From contig OW804096.1 in the NCBI GenBank assembly GCA_942159475.1, forward strand, positions 11,333,871 to 11,397,870: a DNA stretch of 64,000 nt. The letters run 5' to 3'. This DNA is from Sthenelais limicola (lineage: Eukaryota; Annelida; Polychaeta; Phyllodocida; Sigalionidae). The notes beneath the pieces are model-generated. The model saw nothing but the letters and a program-made list of their open reading frames with translations, had not been told where the DNA came from and did no database searches. The translations under genes and the position numbers were made by a program. Of the stretch, positions 1 through 10,436 are shown piece after piece (position 1 is the first letter of the stretch; the number at the start of each line of letters is the position of its first letter).

Positions 1-164
1 TTTATTATTTGACTAGGAGAAATATACTTCTTCATACTTTTACAAAATCGTTGAACTTTTGTGAGTGCTTTGACGTTACCACTTTCTTTATCAATAATGC
101 CTCGTATGAATGGCGAATGGGCTAACATCTAGTTAGCAAATGTTTATGGTAAACATTAAGGACA

Positions 165-430
165 TATAAGAAGGGTTTCTATATTTTGTGTTTGATAGAT
201 CTATGTTTGAAAAGAAGTTGCAATATTTCTGGGTGGGCTATTACCAGTAAAGTAACTGAATTTACTCCAGAGGATAACCTGCAAATCACAAGGATAATAA
301 AAAATTTCAGAAAAATAATTGGCAGCTCTACACATTTAGGAAATTCTGCTAAATTCGGCTGAAAAATGATGAATACTGAGTATATTTGGTATCACATTGA
401 TTTAAAGTATCAGTTCTATTATTTATTTTT
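165..430 (-). repeat. Chimeric repeat: F2 interior joined to half an F1 MITE
   Basis: Positions about 165-298 match, in inverted orientation, the interior of the F2 family, and 299-430 match half of an F1 subfamily B copy without its GGGTCAG end. The same junction occurs in reverse complement at about 11,090-11,378, so this is a composite repeat that has been copied as a unit. The rest of 1-640 is AT-rich with no gene or recognisable element seen. Confidence 0.7.
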
Positions 431-734
431 TTTTTGGACGTGTTTATTTTCTGACGAAAAAATAGGAAAATTAGCAGAGATAACCGCCGCAAACAGTTAG
501 CGTTTTTATAGATTATCTGCTATCACTTCTGTCGGTATTTCGTAATATTTATACAATGATGAATGTAATATTACTAAAAAAAGAATTTTCACATCTTGCT
601 TAAAAAGAATTTACATAAACGTATGATGGACATATGAAAAATAGAAATAATGAATGATGAAGTGTACATTCTATATTCGCATTTTAGTTTAAGGTGAGGA
701 GTGAGAGGAAGAGCAAGCTGGGTGAGGGGCCTAA

Positions 735-3590
735 TTAATCTTTGTCGAGGTAAAATTTTTTGATCTGAATTTTGAACATAATATTGTCCTGGATATTTCG
801 CAACCTAATTGGGAGGTTGTTCCAAGTAGAGGCTACTTGGTAGTGTAGCGACCATTTATCAGAGTCTTTTTTGGGAAAGAATTGGGGAAGGATAGGCGCT
901 TCGTATTGTCTAGTTGCTCTTGCTCTGTACATATCTTCATTTGCTCTAAGCTTATTAACTGCAGTAAAAGCCATCTTGGAGAGAAGAAAATCTATACGAT
1001 TTCCTAATATCATAGTTTTCGTTTGTTTATGAATATCAATAGTGGGGGTCATTTGATGGCATCTAAGGGCAATCTTCAGGGCCTTATTCTGTAATTTTTG
1101 AATCGTTGATAATATTTTCTTATTGCATCTACTGATATATGGGGCACTGTAATCTATAATTGATAATATATTAGCCTTTACCAGTAGCAGAGCACTTCTT
1201 TTGTTAAGATTTTGACGTATAATTGAAAGTTGGTAAATCCTATAATTTAATGACTTTATTAAAATATTGCTTTGCTCCTGGAAGTTGAGTTTGTTATCTA
1301 TTGATACTCCTAGGTAGGTATAGTGTTATACACATTCAATTTTGGTATCATTTATCATTAGTGTGAGGGAGCTATTTACTTTTTTCTTCTCTCCAAATAA
1401 GACTGATTTTGTTTTACTAGCATTGATTAGAATTTTATTACAGGTTGACCATTCATAAAATTTTTTGAGGTCTGCATTCATGCTTTTTTCAATTTCTTCA
1501 ATATTTCTCCCAGTCGTGTACAAAACGGTGTCATCTGCATATAGCAAAAATTGACTAGCAAGATTTAATTTGTATATATCATTGGAAAAAATTAAATAGA
1601 TTATTGGCCCTAATATGGAACCCTGAGATACACCGCAACTTATTTTATTTTCTTGGGAGTAAATATCTCCTAGCCTTACAGTTTGTATTCTATCAGATAA
1701 GTATGTTTTGAGCCAGTTAAGTGCAGTATCGATAAAACCTATTTTTTCTAATTTTTGGATTATAATATTGTGATTAACACTATCAAACGCTTTACTGAAA
1801 TCAATAAAAGTGGCAGCTGTTAGTAATTTATTATTATTGTTACTATTAATCAAAGTTATTAATTCATATAGGGCTTCATGAGTCGATCTGTTTTTCCTAA
1901 AACCATATTGATGTGGGGTTAGAATATCATTAATATCAAGATGGTTCCATATTTGGGTTGCAATAAACTTTTCTAGTAATTTACCAGCTAAGTGGGTTAA
2001 GGCAATTGGTCTGGTATCTTCAGGATATTTAGTGTTCGATTTTTTTGGAATAGGCTTAATAATAGCCGTTTTCCATGCCCTGGGAAAAACACCTTTAGAG
2101 ATAGACATGTTCATTACATATAGGAGTTGTTCTGTGAGGCATAAAAACATTTCTTTGTACAACTTAGCAGTGATATGTTTACAACCAGAGGATTTGTTTA
2201 TGTCAATTTCATTAATCAGGGTATTAAGATATTCATTTGTCATCACGTCAAAAGTCGAGCAGTTTTCCCTAAGGGCTTCATCATGTATAATTGGTGGCAT
2301 ATGTTTGATTCGATTTTGAATTTTTTCACCTATAGAACAATAATGCTGGTTTAAATGATTAGCTGATTTCTCAGTGTTAAGCTCAGAATTATTCTGATCA
2401 TATATATTTGTTATTTCTTTTTTCTTTTTTGAAATAATCTCGTCAATAGTTCGCCATAATTTTTTACTATCTTGTGAGTTGTTATCTAGTAAGTTAATAT
2501 AATATTGGGATTTGGCTCGACGGAATAATGTATTGACAAAGTTTCTTTGGTTCTTAGCTGCTTGTATATCTAGTTGGTCTTTAGTTATATTGGCAGTTTT
2601 AAACAGGTCATCTCTGGTTTTACAGGCTATAACAATTTCATTTGTATACCATTTTGGACGACCACTATGGAAATGAATCTTTTTCCATGGTGCCACTTCG
2701 TCTGCTACATCAATCATCGTGTTGTATAAGAAATCCCAAGCTTCGTTAACATCTTGAAGTTCATAGAATGGTTCCCAGTCAATCTCATTAATTATTAGAT
2801 TTATCGTGTCTCGGTTGAAGTTTTTCATAGATCTTATTTTACTTTTGGAACCTGGAATTTTTTTTGGCCTTTTGTGTTTTAGTACTATAAATATTGCTTG
2901 ATGGTCCGAAATGTTGTAGTTTATCGTGCCTGCAGTTGCAGCTTTATTACTTTTATACATAAAATAGTCTAAAATACTATCTTTTTGAAGCCCATATCTT
3001 GTGGTAAATTTTTTGTTGATCAGTAAATTGTACTCTTGACTAAATTCCATGACCATTTTGAATTTAGGATCTTTATTATCGTTCAAATCAATATTGAAAT
3101 CTCCAACCAAGACCAGAGACCCTGGGTGCGTAAGGTTTTCATAGTATTGTACTGATTCACGGAGTTGATTAAAACAATGCTTAACATTCGATTGAGGAGG
3201 TCTATATACCAGTCCCAAACTTATAGGTTTCATAAATTCTTTTTTGATGGTTATAAACAAAAGTTCTAAGGTTTCATTACTTATAGATAGATCCCAATTT
3301 ACTTCATATTGAAAGTGATCCCTAATGTATACACATAGTCCCCCGCCATGTTTATTACTATTCCTATTTAAGTTTACAAGATTGTAGTTACGATACGATA
3401 ATAAATCAATACTGGCATCATTTCTTATCCACGTCTCTGTAAGGCATACAACATCCATATCCAAACTCAAGATATCATTTTTGACGTGTTCTATCTTAGG
3501 GATCAAGGACCTAACATTCAAGTGAACAATTTTTATACCATTTTTCTTACTCAGACTGAGCCAGTCGTTCAGTTTTTCTTCAGCAAGCAT
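735..3590 (-). CDS. LINE ORF2: AP-like endonuclease and reverse transcriptase, one internal stop
   Basis: Encodes the enzyme that nicks the target and copies element RNA at the nick. From the ATG at 3588-3590, residues about 20-240 are an exonuclease/endonuclease/phosphatase domain with TETW (E52), GDFNID (D164) and SDH (D229-H230). The RT spans about 480-730 with DFSKAFD (D597), GVSQGSILGP and YADD (684-687). A TAA at 1326-1328 stops translation after 754 codons, but the same frame is open again from 1325 down to 735 and encodes the usual C-terminal region of such ORF2s, with a WNNLP motif. No frameshift is needed, so a single point mutation appears to separate it from a product of about 951 residues. 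The copy as it stands should be inactive. Confidence 0.9.
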
Positions 3591-3966
3591 GTGGATATTA
3601 TATTGGTATATGTATCAGTCAGAAAGATGCGTTCAGTTCTTACCAATTAATACCTGGTTGTACAATTGCAGACAGTCATATTTTGTGGCGACAAAGAAGG
3701 TTAGGAAATGCATGGACTCACCAATTTATGAATGTTGACATGTCAATTCTTTAGTGAAGAAAACTTTTAGATTACTGGTTTCTATGCCTCGGGCTATTCC
3801 ATATATTCGGTTTGAGTGGGAACTCATGTCAACGTCTGATGTTTTATCGTCTCCACGTATCACTGACCTCCCCTTCCAACAGAACAACATATATACAGCA
3901 GTGTGGATTATATAATCAGTTCATGTACTTAAAAATAGAGGTATTTATAATACATGGGTTGAGTTA

Positions 3967-4018
3967 AGCGACTGGGTCGGCACCTGATGATTATCATCGT
4001 TGTGCCTAGCCAGTCGCT
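3967..4018 (-). other. Hairpin 1 in LINE inter-ORF region
   Basis: The arms AGCGACTGG and CCAGTCGCT pair at the base, an inner GGCAC/GTGCC pair follows, and the tip is a near-palindrome TGATGATTATCATCG. The nested pairing gives one long stem in either strand. Confidence 0.75.
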
Positions 4019-4154
4019 TTCGTCAAGTTTAATTCGATACATGCTTGTTTCTTATTAGGAAGACCTTGGGTACATTTCCGTGTTGTGATCCTTACCCGTC
4101 AGCAGGGTATTATGATCTGAGCGTGACAACATTTCGTCTTAGCTATTTATAGTG

Positions 4155-4395
4155 GAGACGTGTGTACGGTGCAAAAAATAGGCTCAGCGGTGGCGCCATC
4201 TGTATTTACTGTTTGGACTGAACCGTTGGGAATTTGTAAAGGAGAAATCTGCATAGAAATTGCATTGCTCTGTTTGGACCGTCCTATGGGGCTTTAACAT
4301 ACGAAAAAAACAAATAATGATAAATCTGTTGTACCATTTGCTATTAAACTTTTATGCTAGACGAGATTGGTTTTTTGCACCGTACCACTGGGAAT
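4155..4395. repeat. Short inverted-repeat element (MITE-like)
   Basis: The sequence GTACGGTGCAAAAAA near 4164 recurs in reverse complement at about 4372-4386. The left half includes GGTGGCGCCATCTG at 4189-4202. A left-end relative of the same unit occurs at about 50,855-50,930. Target duplications are not clear. Confidence 0.5.
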
Positions 4396-4515
4396 TAACA
4401 TAGGAAAGTTGAACATGATACTTTTTCTTTCAAATTAAGCCTAAGTAAGTAAGGAAAGATACATACATCAGCCATTAGTTGTAGATTAAATAACATTAAC
4501 TCAGTTTAACCCTAT

Positions 4516-4564
4516 CCGCTGGCCCAGCCAGTGATGAATTATCGTCGTCGAGCCAAGCCAGCGG
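4516..4564 (-). other. Hairpin 2 in LINE inter-ORF region
   Basis: Basal arms CCGCTGGC and GCCAGCGG enclose a tip GATGAATTATCGTC, with the same layout as hairpin 1 but a different basal stem. Confidence 0.75.
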
Positions 4565-4707
4565 AGGGGTTTCTTCAATCTGTAATGAAATGTGGAAATT
4601 ATTTCAGAGACATCAAGATCTATAGTAGTACAGTAACCATCCATATGAGACAAGAGAATTATATTATAGTAGAAATTAAGTAATAACTTAATCTGAAACC
4701 GTGGTTT

Positions 4708-4744
4708 TGACCAGTGATGATATATCATCGTCGAGTCATGGCCA
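4708..4744 (-). other. Hairpin 3 in LINE inter-ORF region
   Basis: The tip GTGATGATATATCATCG is almost palindromic and flanked by TGACCA/GAGTCA, which pair only in part. It shares the GATGAT/ATCATC core with hairpins 1 and 2. Confidence 0.55.
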
Positions 4745-4806
4745 GGAAAGAATCTATAATTATTCAAGGAATTCATATGGTAGTAAGATGTCATATTGAG
4801 TCAATT

Positions 4807-5424
4807 TTAGTTATCTATTCTGGGTGTTTCCTGATATAGTTTAATTTGCTTCGCCCAGTTCCGGAGAACTAGGTCGTCAAAATGTATTCCATCGGGCAAT
4901 CTTGTGTACGTATGGCGCGGTTTATGTTTCTCATATTTATGAACTTTAGTAATTAGGTGAGGATGGTTGATATTTCTGGAGAAGTTGAGCATATGTAAAT
5001 CCTGGTTTATTGTAAGAATGGCGTCAGAAATCATATTCTGGTGAGGGGAGAAATCCTGGAGTCTGTTAGCTTTGTTAAGGTGGATCCCTATCAGTCCACC
5101 AAGGGCTATGTTGCAAATCTGTTGTTCTGCATGTAAAATATCGAGGGCTTGCTCATATTTGGACTTCATCAAGCGAACCAATTCTCCTTCATGGTAGGAA
5201 GCTAGTGTGATTGCTTTGGTGTTATAATTCTTAATACAAAAATCACATATCCCTCCTGCTAGGATGGCATTGCTAGGGTGATGGGTATTGATTAGCTATT
5301 TTAATTCCCAGGCCAGTCTTTCGAGACTTGCTCCACTGAATGAATATACTGCGATGGTATTAGTATTTAAGAAAGGCTGCAATTTCCTTCCCCGGGAGTC
5401 GGTCACGACGATGGTAGAACTCAT
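4807..5424 (-). pseudogene. LINE-encoded SGNH hydrolase (esterase-like) ORF with one stop
   Basis: The frame opens with an ATG at 5422-5424, 35 nt after the ORF1 stop, and is 206 codons long. Block I is TDSRG with the nucleophile Ser near residue 10, block II is SGASL near residue 30, block III is AGGICD, and block V is LPDGIHF, supplying the Asp and His of the triad. This is the SGNH/GDSL hydrolase pattern; SGNH (esterase) domains are known in ORF1 proteins of CR1 and L2 LINEs. Here the domain is a frame of its own. A TAG at 5296-5298, codon 43, interrupts it; the remaining 163 codons are open. The short distance from ORF1 suggests coupled translation, which is inference. Confidence 0.8.
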
Positions 5425-5458
5425 TGTGGCTGTATAAATGAATAAATAAAGCCTTTTA

Positions 5459-7411
5459 TCAACTTGCTAGGAGACCAGTGGAGGAAAGTTTACACATTTG
5501 TGTTACAGATACTCGGTTTTCGATGGATATGTCTTTAAAAGGATCAGATTGGCTTGTGTCAGATAATGTATGCTTATTTACCTGTGATTTAGCTGCGATC
5601 TTCTTGGTTTGGGCTCTACCCCGGCTAGAGGAAGAGTTTTGTGCTTTTCCTTTCTGATCTGCTGGATTAATCCTATTTTCTGATTGTTCTCCTTTGCTCA
5701 CTGACATAGATCTAGGCCTTAGGTAGTTGGGTGCGAGTTTTTCAGCGTATGACGAGTCTTGCATTGTTACAGAGCCGGTGGTGGTTCTAGTTTGGCTTAT
5801 AGGTGATCCAGGGGACGGGGGGGGCATTTCAGAGCGTACATTTCCAGCTGGTCCAAGTACTAAGTCCACATGTTTAGTTGGGGGTGATCGTGGTAAGGGT
5901 TGGCTCAAAGCATAGGTTGGAAAATCAATTTCACTCATATCTTGTTGATGATCGACTGACCAATTAGCATGTGTTAATTTCTGCCCTCCAGTAGCTGTAT
6001 CTAATTTGTCCTTTTCTGTTCTTGTATTTCTTTTTCTGGTTGTTTTCGGTGAATTACTAGTAGCTGGCTTCGGTTTCTCACCATCTTGCCCCTTGAATTC
6101 TAGTTTGAGGCGATCCTCATTGGAGGTATAGAGATTCAGGGAGCCTCTAATGTCTTCAAGGATTTGGCCCATTATGTTTATTCCCTGGTACTTTTTGTCA
6201 TCGATATGGTCAGAATAAAGACTACAGCCAATAGCCCAGAATCGATCGTTTGTTGCTTCATATAATGGGGTTGTACCTGTTTGTGAAAGATAGTCTCCTA
6301 GATCTTCATTTTGCGTGAATTTTTCTTCCGCTACTGCCCGCATGACAGCGATTTTAACTTTGTTCCATTTGGGCGATGATTCAATTTCAGATCCGATTTT
6401 TTTCACTTTTCTAGGGTCCTTTTCCAAGTATATTCTCGTCGCTATTTCTCGGTCTCCTAGCAGGTTTGCTCGTGCGTAGTGATAACATTGCTCAGCAGAG
6501 TTGAATGTGAGATCTTCTATTTGTATGGGTGAAGGATAGAAATTACTAAGAGGTGAGTATTGTGATTGAAAAAATATGCCTTTCTCTGACCACTTCGTTT
6601 TAGCATTGCTCAACTTGTATCCTTCTTCTAACATTTCTAGTTGATCGTGGCGGTACCAGATCCCATCGATTTGTATTTTATCCCTGATGATTTTCCCAAC
6701 CTTTTTTCCACCTTTATCTCTAACATGGTGTTGTATGGTACGCAATTTTGCCTTCCTCTCTTGTATCTCCTCTGGAAGGTCGGGGTTGATAAACACCCTA
6801 GGAAAAGCCCTGCTATCCTTGAGTTTTGCTCGCCTCTCGTATATATAGTTACGAACTGCTTCGTTGCTCAGCTTAACAAGGATTTGTCTGGTCCCAAGTT
6901 GCATCTTTCCCAATCTTCTGGTATGTAGGATATTTTCTTCATTGAAATTGGGATTAACTTCGCGTATTACTTGAAGGGTAATATGATCAATATTTTCTTT
7001 GCGGTCGTAGGGCACTCCGGCAATAATCAAATTCCCTCTGCGTTGGTCTGTTTCGATAGATAGCATTTTTTCATGGCCTTGTTCAGTGTTTTCGGTAAGT
7101 TTTTCCACTTGTGAACGTAGAAAGTTGACTTCCTTCTTGAGATCATTTTCACTAGAGCATAATTCCTCCATTTTGCCGAGCACTTGTTCATAATTCTTGT
7201 GTGCACAATCTAAAGACTTTTTCAGAGATTCTACACTATTGTCGTCTTTATCAATCGCATATTCTGTAATAGGAGAGAGGTCAAAAGTCGAAATTGGCTC
7301 TACAGGCTTTTTCAATGTTTCCCTTTTCGGTCCTTGATTGGGGATTAACGGGTGTAAGAAAGCTGTGGTTGTTTGTTGGCCGGTCAAAAATGCTGGTGGA
7401 TTACCTTCCAT
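5459..7411 (-). CDS. LINE ORF1: coiled coil, RNA-binding domain and NADAR (YbiA) domain
   Basis: An intact 650-residue frame. Residues about 56-120 are heptad-rich and likely a coiled coil. Residues about 124-262 resemble the RRM plus C-terminal part of L1 ORF1p (Transposase_22), with GNLIIAGVPY, a LGKM stretch and a FINPDLPEE segment; such proteins coat LINE RNA. Residues about 276-423 match NADAR/YbiA/DUF1768: SPLSNFYPSP, SAEQCYHYARA (Glu307), a KIG stretch, a W near 349, KFTQN, TGTTPLYEA, DRFWAIG and GINIMGQIL. NADAR enzymes cleave N-glycosidic bonds; bacterial members act on riboflavin-pathway intermediates or remove ADP-ribose from guanine. The last 220 residues are basic, Pro/Ser-rich and probably disordered. 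Residues typical of active NADAR proteins are kept. The fusion is in one frame, so it is not a chance overlap. Confidence 0.85.
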   Translation of the reverse strand: MEGNPPAFLTGQQTTTAFLHPLIPNQGPKRETLKKPVEPISTFDLSPITEYAIDKDDNSVESLKKSLDCAHKNYEQVLGKMEELCSSENDLKKEVNFLRSQVEKLTENTEQGHEKMLSIETDQRRGNLIIAGVPYDRKENIDHITLQVIREVNPNFNEENILHTRRLGKMQLGTRQILVKLSNEAVRNYIYERRAKLKDSRAFPRVFINPDLPEEIQERKAKLRTIQHHVRDKGGKKVGKIIRDKIQIDGIWYRHDQLEMLEEGYKLSNAKTKWSEKGIFFQSQYSPLSNFYPSPIQIEDLTFNSAEQCYHYARANLLGDREIATRIYLEKDPRKVKKIGSEIESSPKWNKVKIAVMRAVAEEKFTQNEDLGDYLSQTGTTPLYEATNDRFWAIGCSLYSDHIDDKKYQGINIMGQILEDIRGSLNLYTSNEDRLKLEFKGQDGEKPKPATSNSPKTTRKRNTRTEKDKLDTATGGQKLTHANWSVDHQQDMSEIDFPTYALSQPLPRSPPTKHVDLVLGPAGNVRSEMPPPSPGSPISQTRTTTGSVTMQDSSYAEKLAPNYLRPRSMSVSKGEQSENRINPADQKGKAQNSSSSRGRAQTKKIAAKSQVNKHTLSDTSQSDPFKDISIENRVSVTQMCKLSSTGLLAS

Positions 7412-8035
7412 GTTCGGCGATATTGGAAGAATTCAGTATAAAATGTCTCAAAAGTGATCAAATAATGTATTGAAATTGTTCAGTTTAGGGCTCACCCAGT
7501 TCCTCTCCTCTCGCTCTACTCATTGGTATCTTTTTCGTATAAGAATGTGCGGTATGTCCGTCGATATATTGGGTTAGAGCGACGATCTGCGCTGCTCACC
7601 AAAACACGTCCGTCACCTTCAAAGCGCTCTCTCTCTGGGGGATCTGGGGGATATTATGTTGAACTCTATTTTGAAACTCATTTCTGTCTTAAATGTGGGT
7701 TATTTCAGAGGATTGGTGAAGGTGAATTGTATATTTTCTGAAAATCTGACCCTCATGATGTTTCAAAGCACATAACACTCCGAATATGAGAACATTCCAA
7801 CAAAGAGATCTTGTGAATAAATCACTTTGGAAAATGTCACGTTTGCGACTATCAACTCATTTCCCTGGAACACATCACATATTCCAAGGCTTAAATCTGT
7901 ATTTCCACCGCTCTAAGCACTATAGCGTTCAGATTGCAGATTCACTATTGCAAATAATAATTGCAGTCGAGTGAAATGGCAAATAAGTTGTGGCTGCATG
8001 CTTGCGTTTACGATATTGTTTATGAAAGCTTATTT
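7412..8035. other. LINE 5' flank and half an F1 MITE
   Basis: About 7412-7500 is the likely LINE 5' leader. Positions 7650-7752 are half of an inverted F1 subfamily B copy ending in CTGACCC. No gene seen in the remainder. Confidence 0.55.
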
Positions 8036-8263
8036 GGGTCAGATCTTCAGAAAATGGACAATTCGTCCCCACCAATCTTCTCAAATAACCCAAATTTCAC
8101 ACTAAAATAAGGTTCAAAATACAGTTCAACCTAACCAAACAGATTCCTAGCGTCAGTGCAATGCCGAATATACTCGAATTTTCCTAGTATTGACCAAATT
8201 GCAGCCTATTTAAGTATAGTTTACTAAATGTGTACAGCTGCCAATTTTCTGAAAATCTGACCC
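8036..8263 (+). mobile_element. F1 MITE, subfamily A
   Basis: Starts GGGTCAGATCTTCAGAAAAT and ends in CTGAAAATCTGACCC, with the A-type interior (TTCACACTAAAATAAGG, AGTATTGACC). Flanking 4-mers have diverged. Confidence 0.85.
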
Positions 8264-8378
8264 TATATTAGAGCATTTGGTGAGTGACTCGTGAAATACA
8301 GGTAGCCTGGTGGACTACGTGACACTCCAACAATGGATAATCTAGGGGAGCTCCATCATGCATGTTGGATTATTATAC

Positions 8379-8610
8379 GGGTCAGATTTTCAGAAAATGT
8401 ACAATAGGCAGATCAACATATTTTGTAAACTCTGCTAAATTGGACTGAAAAATCATCAACAAACCATCATGGGTATATTTGGTATTGCCTTGATTCAAAC
8501 AGTCTGTTTGGTTATGTTGAACAGTATTTTGAACCTGAATTTTGTCTTTAATTTGGGTTATTTGAGAGGATTGGTAAAGGTGAATTGTATTTTTTCTGAA
8601 AATCTGACCC
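8379..8610 (-). mobile_element. F1 MITE, subfamily C
   Basis: Both TIRs are present. The interior is C type: a TTCAAACAGTCTG stretch in inverted orientation. Confidence 0.85.
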
Positions 8611-8845
8611 AAATAACGCTAGCAATGCTCTGTCTCGTATCCATTAGGTAGAAGTAGGGAGCTAGTTTTGAGGGAGAGGTATGTCATTCATTCATTGCTT
8701 TATTCGAAGTGGACACCACTATACGTATACAAAGGCGTTGTACTGGTGACGTACTGGCTACTAGGGCTTTTCAGTTTAGTCCATGGTTAACCTGATTGTT
8801 ATTGTTCTCCTCGTTTACTTTTTTGAGTGAGGCCAAGAAAAAACA
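8611..8845. other. Spacer, no gene seen
   Basis: Unique-looking sequence between F1 and F4 elements; no open frame, RNA gene or repeat recognised. Confidence 0.4.
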
Positions 8846-9171
8846 TAGGTGTGTTTCCGATTTACCCCCCCCCCCCCCCCCCCCCACACCTAGAAAAACC
8901 TTCCCTACCTAATTTTTTTTTACCATACCTGATTTTTGTTTTACCATACCTTATACTTTTTTGGATATTTTTACAAAAAAGAGCTAATAAAAGCAGAAAA
9001 AACAGGTTTCCTAACCCAGATCTGTCAAAAAGCACATTTCTCATGTTGAAAAGTACTGTTGTTATAAAATAGACATTTTTTCAGTTCCTGGGAGGTGGTT
9101 TTACTAAAAGGGAAAAAAAGTTACCATTCCCCCAACCTAGTTTTCAGCCAGATAATCGGAAACACACCTAT
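8846..9171. mobile_element. F4 MITE with poly-C tract
   Basis: TIRs AGGTGTGTTTCCGAT (8847) and ATCGGAAACACACCT (to 9170) bound a unit of about 325 bp. A run of about 22 C follows the left TIR. A truncated second copy lies at 58,874-58,985. Confidence 0.75.
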
Positions 9172-9240
9172 TATTTTTTGGGGCCTGATTTGCGGATAAA
9201 GGAAGATTTTTGGAATCAATCATTGGCAAAAAACTATGAG

Positions 9241-9478
9241 GGGCAGATTTTCAGAAAATGTACAATTTCCACGTACAGTTGCACATTTAGTAAAGTGTGC
9301 TAAATTAAGCTGTAACTTGGCCAATGCTAGGTAAATTCGAGTATGTTTAGCATTGCATTGATTCTAGCAATCATTTTGGTTAGGTTGAACTGTATTTTGA
9401 ACTTTATATTTGTCTGTAATTTGGGTTATTTGAGAAGATTGGCGAAGTTGAATTGTACATTTTCTGAAATTCTGACCC
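9241..9478 (-). mobile_element. F1 MITE, subfamily A
   Basis: Starts GGGCAGATTTTCAG and ends TTCTGACCC; A-type interior in inverted orientation. Confidence 0.8.
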
Positions 9479-10203
9479 GTGACGTAGTGTGGCATCGGGC
9501 TTCAAACTAGAAAGAGGGTGGAGTGGTTTTGTCATACTCCCCAATTACCATTATAAAAGATTACGTAACATCAGAGAAAGTATACATAATATTAATCATG
9601 ATATTAATATTATCATATCTAAGAATATGTTAACATTACTCATATCCCTTTTAAAGTGCCTGGTCCTGGGTAAGACCTTAAAGTGCCTTTCTGTCTCTTT
9701 TCTCTGTCTCTCTCTCTCTACTTCTTTATCTCTATTTCCTGGGTATGATCATAAACTGCCTCCCTCTCAGCTCTCCTGCCCTTGATAGAACCATATTAAA
9801 TGTGTTGATAAGGGCGTAAAGCAACTAATCTCACTCACTCACTCACTCACTCACCTTATAACGTGTTCTGCCTTACCAACCGTTGGCTAAATTATACATG
9901 CCTACATATGGTTAGTGATCCATGTAGGTAGGACCTCGCCATTCCATCACAAGGCTTAGCGCAGAGCTTAGCGCAGCCAGTGGAGACTATACGTTACCAA
10001 CATACTTCAATTCAAATACTGTATTACCATGGCTGTATATCTACTACATATAATCCATTTAATTAATACTAATACATAGATATGTACATGCAATACAATT
10101 TAATGGCAATGTTTCAATATCAACAATTTCAAGGGAGCGACAACCCTGGTGAAATTACATGGGCAATATAAAGAGTATCCAGACATCGATATAAATGATA
10201 AAT
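9479..10203. other. Low-complexity stretch with partial F3 element
   Basis: Contains a short palindrome (about 9587-9615), a CT-rich tract (9690-9730), a CACT microsatellite (9830-9852), and a degenerate right part of an F3 element at about 9906-9992 (AAGGCTTAGCGCAGAGCTT, GCCAGTGGAGAC). No gene recognised. Confidence 0.55.
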
Positions 10204-10436
10204 GGGTCAGATTTTCAGAAAATGTACAATTGGCCCACACCAATTCTCTCAAAGAACCCAAATTTAGGACAAAAATCAGGTTAAAAATACTGTTCAACAT
10301 AACCAAATAGACTGTTTGAATCAAGGCAATACCAAATACACAAATATACCTAGTTTTTATGATTTTTCAGTCCAATTTAGCAGAATTTACAAAATATGTT
10401 GATCTGCCAATTGTACATTTTCTGAAAATGTCACCC
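10204..10436 (+). mobile_element. F1 MITE, subfamily C
   Basis: Complete copy flanked by AAAT on both sides, a 4-bp target duplication. The right TIR has mutated to GTCACCC. Confidence 0.85.

Larger units (their letters stand above)
3591..4806 (-). other. LINE inter-ORF region with three related hairpins
   Basis: No reading frame of note lies between the SGNH frame and ORF2. It contains three hairpins, listed separately, and a small inverted-repeat element at about 4155-4395. ORF2 has no obvious upstream in-frame start, so how it is translated (reinitiation, internal entry or a separate transcript) is not visible. Confidence 0.6.
650..7500 (-). mobile_element. LINE (CR1/L2-like non-LTR retrotransposon) with three ORFs
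   Basis: A minus-strand non-LTR retrotransposon. In sense order it holds ORF1 (7411-5459), an SGNH-hydrolase frame (5424-4807), an inter-ORF region with hairpins, and ORF2 (3590-735). The 3' UTR is short and may end in an ATT/CATT-rich tail near 650; the 5' end lies close to 7500 but is not sharply defined. Only two nonsense codons were found, one in the SGNH frame and one in ORF2, so the copy is fairly young. Endonuclease type, RT motifs and the presence of an SGNH domain point to the CR1/L2 group; clade assignment needs a phylogeny. Confidence 0.85.

Noticed and set aside
5459..7411. Bacterial contamination as the source of the NADAR domain
   Set aside because: It is in frame between LINE ORF1 segments, in an AT-rich animal context, with LINE ORF2 downstream on the same strand.
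8827..9072. Open frames over the poly-C tract on both strands
   Set aside because: They consist of Pro or Gly runs from the homopolymer inside an F4 MITE.
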